Below, piece by piece: positions 60,436 to 64,000 of a stretch of 64,000 bases of DNA. Position 1 is the first letter of the stretch. Every line of letters starts with the position of its first letter. This DNA is from Bacillota bacterium (GTDB lineage Bacteria; Bacillota; Clostridia; Christensenellales; Aristaeellaceae), in NCBI GenBank assembly GCA_023404345.1, contig JAEYCB010000036.1:33486-97485 (forward strand). The letters run 5' to 3'. The notes under the pieces are model-generated. The model did not search any database. It was not told the DNA's origin and saw nothing but the letters and a program-made list of their open reading frames with translations. The translations under genes and the position numbers were made by a program.

Positions 60436-61833
60436 ATGAAACGCGCAATCGTCCTGATGCTGATGTTGATGATCATCCTCTCTGGCCTGCCCGCCGTATC
60501 TCTGGCGGCCAAGCAAATGGAAGATGATGTGCCCGTGTGGAACGAGGAAACAGTCCGCCAATACGCGCTGGACTACATCGAAGGCAAGTCCATGAGCCGC
60601 CTGTGGGGGTACTACGATCTTCAAATCCGCCGTTACATGCCCATGGAAACCTACGAAGCCATGCTGACCGACCTGGAATGGATGACGGGCGCGTTTTTGG
60701 AGCTGGGCAGCTACCGCAGCTTTGAAGAACCGGAAAACCAGTTGAAAACCCATGTGCTGCACCTGATCATGGAAAAACAGGACCTGGACATGTATTTCAC
60801 CCATAAAAACAAAGAGGACGATTGGGAAGTCATGGCCCTTGAGTTCGTGCCCGCGGAAAAAGAAGCGGTCAGTGACGGCAGTGATATGCTGGTGGGCGGC
60901 CAAGTGACCGCAGAGCCGAATTATGTGGAAACCGATGTAACGGTGGGACAGGCGCCGTACGCACTGGAGGGCGTGCTGGCCATGCCCAAGGAAGCCAGCG
61001 AGGAGGCGCCCGTTCCTGCGTGCGTATTTGTCCATGATTTTGGCGCGCATGATCGTAACCTCACCATGGGCCAGACCGCTTTCTTTGAGGACTTGGCGGG
61101 CGCCTTGGGCGAAATGGGCGTGGCCTCCCTGCGCTATGACAGCCGCGCTTACGCCTACCCGGACGCACAGGTGGAAACCGTCTATGACGAGGCTGTGGAA
61201 GATGCGCTGGCCGCCTGCCAACTGCTCAGGGATATCCCGATGGTGGACCAGCAGCGCATCGTGGTGATGGGCCTGGGCTTTGGCGGAATGATCACGCCCC
61301 GCATTGTTTCCCAGTCCGAGGGGGGCTTTGCAGCCATGATCATCCTGGGCAGCACGCCCAAAACGCTGCTTGAGTGGTACTGCGATACGCAGCCGGAGGC
61401 ATATGCCGCGCTGGACGAGGAAACGCAGGGAATGATCGGAAAAATGATCAAAAAGGTTTCTTCTGTCAGCGAGGAGGAGGCCCGCGCGCTGACCCTGTTT
61501 GGCAAAAACGGCTATTATTTCTGGGAGGACCTGCACTATAACGCCGTAGACCTGATCAAGCAGCTCAAGGTGCCCACCTACATCGGCCAGGGCAGGCGTG
61601 ACCCCATCGTATCCGAAGACGAGGGGCGAATCGCCTATGCCGATGCCATTGGCGACAACATGACCTTTATGAGCTTCAAGGCCTTCCGCGGCCTCAATCA
61701 CATCCTGATGAATGACCTTACCGTCAATGGGGAGGGCGTTCCGGAATATACCATTGCTACCCATATCGATACTCAGGCGGGGCGCACGCTTGCACAGTGG
61801 GTGCTGAACCTGTTTATGACCGAGGAGGAATGA
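60436..61833 (+). CDS. Secreted alpha/beta-hydrolase-like protein lacking the nucleophile serine
   Basis: 465 residues. A signal peptide (AIVLMLMLMIILSGLPAV, SLAAK) is followed by an N-terminal DUF3887-like domain (about 35-150) and an alpha/beta-hydrolase fold (ACVFVHDFGAHDRNL, VASLRYDSRAYAYPDAQ). At the nucleophile elbow it reads VVMGLGFGGM instead of GxSxG, so Ser is replaced by Gly. Later acid and His motifs are present (IGQGRRDPIVSEDE, RGLNHILMND). It is probably catalytically dead or uses another residue; a binding or wall-related role is possible. GAGGAGG precedes the ATG. Placed between trmFO and hslV with no clear functional link. Confidence 0.8.
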   Translation: MKRAIVLMLMLMIILSGLPAVSLAAKQMEDDVPVWNEETVRQYALDYIEGKSMSRLWGYYDLQIRRYMPMETYEAMLTDLEWMTGAFLELGSYRSFEEPENQLKTHVLHLIMEKQDLDMYFTHKNKEDDWEVMALEFVPAEKEAVSDGSDMLVGGQVTAEPNYVETDVTVGQAPYALEGVLAMPKEASEEAPVPACVFVHDFGAHDRNLTMGQTAFFEDLAGALGEMGVASLRYDSRAYAYPDAQVETVYDEAVEDALAACQLLRDIPMVDQQRIVVMGLGFGGMITPRIVSQSEGGFAAMIILGSTPKTLLEWYCDTQPEAYAALDEETQGMIGKMIKKVSSVSEEEARALTLFGKNGYYFWEDLHYNAVDLIKQLKVPTYIGQGRRDPIVSEDEGRIAYADAIGDNMTFMSFKAFRGLNHILMNDLTVNGEGVPEYTIATHIDTQAGRTLAQWVLNLFMTEEE

Positions 61834-61839
61834 TCCTAC

Positions 61840-62373
61840 ATGACCATGAAGGGAACCACCATCTGCGCTGTCAAGCGCGGCGATCAGGTGGCCATCGCCG
61901 GTGACGGACAGGTCACCATGGGAGAGAACACCGTATTCAAATCCAGCGCCAAAAAGGTGCGGCGCCTGTATAACGGCAAGGTAATCGCCGGCTTCGCGGG
62001 CGCGGTGGCCGACGCCTTTACGCTGTGCGAGCGCTTTGAGGAAAAGCTGACCCAATGCGGCGGCAATCTGGAGCGCGCTGCGGTCAACCTGGCGCAGGAG
62101 TGGCGCGGCGACAGCGCCATCCGCAAGCTGGAAAGCATGCTGATTGTGGCGGACAAGAACACGCTGCTGATCTTGAGCGGCAATGGCGAAGTCATCGACC
62201 CGGACGACGGCGTGTGCGCCATCGGCTCCGGCGGCAACTTTGCGCTGGCGGCCGCGCGCGCCCTGATTCACAACACCAGCCTTTCGGCGGAAGAAATCGC
62301 TGTGAAGGCGCTGGAGGTAGCCGCGTCCATCTGCGTGTTTACCAACGACCATATCACCGTTGAAACGCTCTAG
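61840..62373 (+). CDS. hslV: ATP-dependent protease peptidase subunit HslV (ClpQ/CodW)
   Basis: 177 residues. The proteasome-beta-type N-terminal threonine is in the TTICAVKRGDQVAIAGDGQV segment, preceded by MTMKG. This implies removal of five residues to expose the threonine (two if translation starts at the next ATG and only MKG is removed). KKVRRLYNGKVIAGFAGAVA and AIGSGGNFALAAARAL are typical. It forms the double hexamer core of the HslUV protease with HslU, encoded 10 bases downstream. Confidence 0.95.
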   Translation: MTMKGTTICAVKRGDQVAIAGDGQVTMGENTVFKSSAKKVRRLYNGKVIAGFAGAVADAFTLCERFEEKLTQCGGNLERAAVNLAQEWRGDSAIRKLESMLIVADKNTLLILSGNGEVIDPDDGVCAIGSGGNFALAAARALIHNTSLSAEEIAVKALEVAASICVFTNDHITVETL

Positions 62374-62383
62374 GAGGCAGGCC

Positions 62384-63751
62384 ATGAAGGAATTAACACC
62401 CAGAGAGATCATGCGGGAGCTCAACCGCTACATCATCGGCCAGGACGAGGCCAAGCGTGCCGTGGCCATCGCCCTGCGCAACCGTTACCGCCGCGCACAG
62501 CTGGACGAGGATATCCGCAATGAAATCAGCCCCAAGAACATCCTGATGATCGGCCCCACGGGCGTTGGCAAAACCGAGATCGCCCGCAGGCTGGCCAAGC
62601 TGGTTAACGCGCCGTTTGTCAAGGTGGAGGCGACCAAGTTCACCGAGGTGGGCTATGTAGGGCGCGATGTGGAAAGCATTATCCGCGACCTGATGGAAAA
62701 TGCTGTCCGGATGGTGCGAAGCGAGTTTTCCAAACGGGTGGAAGCCCGTGCGTCCGTCCTGGCGGAGGACCGCCTGGCTACGCTGCTGGTCAACCCGCCC
62801 AAGAAGAATGCTGGCAATCCGTTTGAGTTTTTGCTGGGCGGCAAGAAGGAGCCGGAGCTTCCCAAGGAGGAGCAGGACAAGCTGGCGCTCCGGCGCGAGG
62901 ATGTGCTTGCCCAGTTGCGCACCGGCCAGCTTGAGGACCGCGAAATTGAAATCGAAGTGGAGGATACGCTGCCGCAGCTGGAAGTGGGCGGAAACTCCAT
63001 CAACATCGGCGATATGATGGGCGGCATGATGCCGAAAAAGACGAAAATCCGCCGCGTCAAGGTTAAGGAAGCGCGCCGGATTCTTCTGGAGGAGGAGTCC
63101 GACAAGCTCATCGATGAGGACGAGGTGCGCGAGGAAGCCATCCGCCGGGCTGAGCAGCAGGGCATCGTCTTTATTGACGAAATCGATAAGGTGGCGGGCC
63201 GTTCCTCCGGCGGCCACGGCCCCGATGTCAGCCGCGAGGGCGTGCAGCGCGATATCCTGCCCATCGTGGAGGGCAGCACCGTCAACACCAAGTACGGCGC
63301 GGTACGCACGGATTTCATGCTCTTTATCGCGGCGGGTGCGTTCCATGTGGCCAAGGTGACGGACCTGATTCCCGAACTTCAGGGCCGCTTCCCCGTCCAT
63401 GTGACGCTCAAGAGCCTGACGCAGGAGGATTTCAAGGCCATCCTGACTCAGCCCGAAAACGCGCTCACCCGTCAGTACGAGGCGCTGCTGGCGGTGGACA
63501 AGGTGTTCCTGTCCTTTGAGGACAGCGCCATTGAGGCTATCGCCCACGCGGCCTATGTGCTCAATGAGACCAAGGAAGATATCGGCGCACGCCGCCTGTT
63601 TGCGGTGTTTGAAAAGCTGCTGGAGGATATCAGCTTCAACGCCGGGGGCGAGGAAATGCCCAATGTTTATCTCAACATCAATGGCGATTACGTCATTGAG
63701 CATCTGGGCAAGGATGAGGTAACGATGGACCTCAAACGCTATATTCTGTGA
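62384..63751 (+). CDS. hslU: ATP-dependent protease ATPase subunit HslU (ClpY)
   Basis: 455 residues from ATG 62384, with TAGGAGG upstream. AAA+ ATPase with Walker A MIGPTGVGKTEIARRLAKL, an intermediate I-domain (residues about 110-240), Walker B VFIDEIDKVAG and sensor 2 GARRLFAVFEKL. The C-terminus DEVTMDLKRYIL matches the family tail that docks into HslV. It unfolds substrates for HslV. Followed by a terminator and a repeat element. Confidence 0.96.
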   Translation: MKELTPREIMRELNRYIIGQDEAKRAVAIALRNRYRRAQLDEDIRNEISPKNILMIGPTGVGKTEIARRLAKLVNAPFVKVEATKFTEVGYVGRDVESIIRDLMENAVRMVRSEFSKRVEARASVLAEDRLATLLVNPPKKNAGNPFEFLLGGKKEPELPKEEQDKLALRREDVLAQLRTGQLEDREIEIEVEDTLPQLEVGGNSINIGDMMGGMMPKKTKIRRVKVKEARRILLEEESDKLIDEDEVREEAIRRAEQQGIVFIDEIDKVAGRSSGGHGPDVSREGVQRDILPIVEGSTVNTKYGAVRTDFMLFIAAGAFHVAKVTDLIPELQGRFPVHVTLKSLTQEDFKAILTQPENALTRQYEALLAVDKVFLSFEDSAIEAIAHAAYVLNETKEDIGARRLFAVFEKLLEDISFNAGGEEMPNVYLNINGDYVIEHLGKDEVTMDLKRYIL

Positions 63752-63756
63752 TCAAA

Positions 63757-63773
63757 GAGGGGAACGGCAAGCC
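63757..63773. repeat. Left 17-bp direct repeat flanking element 3
   Basis: Matches 63858-63874 at 16 of 17 bases (gaggggaacRgcaagcc). It forms the 5' arm and loop of the hslU terminator hairpin. Confidence 0.8.
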
Positions 63774-63784
63774 GCCGTTCCCTT
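63760..63784 (+). terminator. Intrinsic terminator of hslU
   Basis: GGGAACGGC (63760-63768) pairs perfectly with GCCGTTCCC (63774-63782), then TT. A second hairpin, GAAAAAG..CTTTTTC (63793-63821), lies inside the element and adds a T-run. Confidence 0.8.
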
Positions 63785-63859
63785 CAGCGTGTCGAAAAAG
63801 CTTGCCGTTGGCGGTCTTTTTCGCCGGAGGCGCGCCTTAAAGGTTCTTTGACAGTCTGA
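63784..63859. mobile_element. MITE-like element 3 (short form) with terminal inverted repeats
   Basis: 76 bp. Left end tcagcgtgtcgaaaaag and inverted right end tcagactgtcaaagaa match at 13 of 16 bases. Inside is a 7-bp A/T hairpin arm with a GC centre. The left end is identical over 17 bases to the inverted right end of element 1. Flanked by direct repeats of the hslU terminator arm (63757 and 63858). Confidence 0.68.
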
Positions 63860-64000
63860 GGGGAACAGCAAGCCCACGCCCGTCTCATAAAAAAGCGAAA
63901 AGGTCAAGGAGATTATCAGGGCGGATAAGAGCAGCGAGCATATTGGCTTTCAGCGAACGCTTTTTGCCTGAAGCAGCAAGATAATTTTTATGGACTGTAA
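63858..64000. other. Downstream flank: right direct repeat and unrecognised sequence
   Basis: 63858-63874 is the right copy of the direct repeat. From 63875 to the window end no gene, RNA or clear repeat is recognised. Confidence 0.6.

Noticed and set aside
63875..64000. Possible small gene at the window end
   Set aside because: Only short frames without ribosome binding sites are present.

Overview
The window looks like chromosome from a high-GC, anaerobic, endospore-lineage member of the Bacillota (Clostridia sensu lato). The evidence is spoIVFA/spoIVFB, spoIID and spoVB homologues, LPxTG-type sorting signals, strong AGGAGG ribosome binding sites, and a soluble NAD-linked [FeFe]-hydrogenase with a companion sensory hydrogenase. 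The exact taxon cannot be read from the sequence. No rRNA, tRNA or CRISPR array was found.

Layout. (1) 1-4396: the 5' part of an ECF sigma factor gene on the minus strand, then two sortase-anchored surface-protein 3' halves that meet head-to-head near position 1988, both without an N-terminus. (2) 4397-23840, plus strand: a housekeeping run of a radical SAM pair, RNase G, miaB, ylbF, mutS, mutL, miaA and a methionine gamma-lyase family protein. It continues with a SpoIVFA/FB pair, a 1393-residue SpoIID with about ten SH3-like modules, and a TrmN6-type methyltransferase. (3) 23831-35548, mostly minus strand: a SpoVB-like flippase; a divergent dCMP deaminase; and a self-contained catabolic operon comprising an AtuA/DUF1446 protein, DUF4387, an ABC importer (two permeases and a binding protein), two ADP-ribosylglycohydrolase-fold enzymes and a FadR-type GntR regulator. 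A DUF6062 gene lies upstream. (4) 35677-39738, plus strand: a SPOR protein followed by a putative redox-sensing cassette (DRTGG, anti-sigma-like ATPase, HydS-like hydrogenase, DRTGG, PHP). (5) 39735-42890: a cobalamin riboswitch with a transcription terminator controlling btuFCD. (6) 43407-48395: an electron-bifurcating-type hydrogenase operon (hydC, an ATPase, a 2Fe-2S protein, hydB, hydA). (7) 48665-63751: rbgA, rnhB, a very large two-headed GT-C glycosyltransferase, yifB/comM, dprA, topA, trmFO, a pseudo-alpha/beta-hydrolase, hslV and hslU.

The most unusual signals are not ordinary genes. One is a family of short elements with terminal inverted repeats of the form TCAG(N)2TGTC(R)AAAAAG, at about 9990-10202, 42989-43199 and 63784-63859, with a probable degenerate copy near 4146. 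In the three clear cases the element sits against a hairpin whose sequence is repeated on the other side as a direct repeat of 16 to 34 bp. This suggests small mobile elements that target or duplicate intrinsic terminators. Other signals are the head-to-head truncated surface genes (an inversion or cassette junction), the AtuA/ADP-ribosylglycohydrolase transport operon as a candidate undescribed catabolic pathway, an alpha/beta hydrolase lacking its nucleophile serine, and two ABC binding proteins lacking lipoprotein cysteines.
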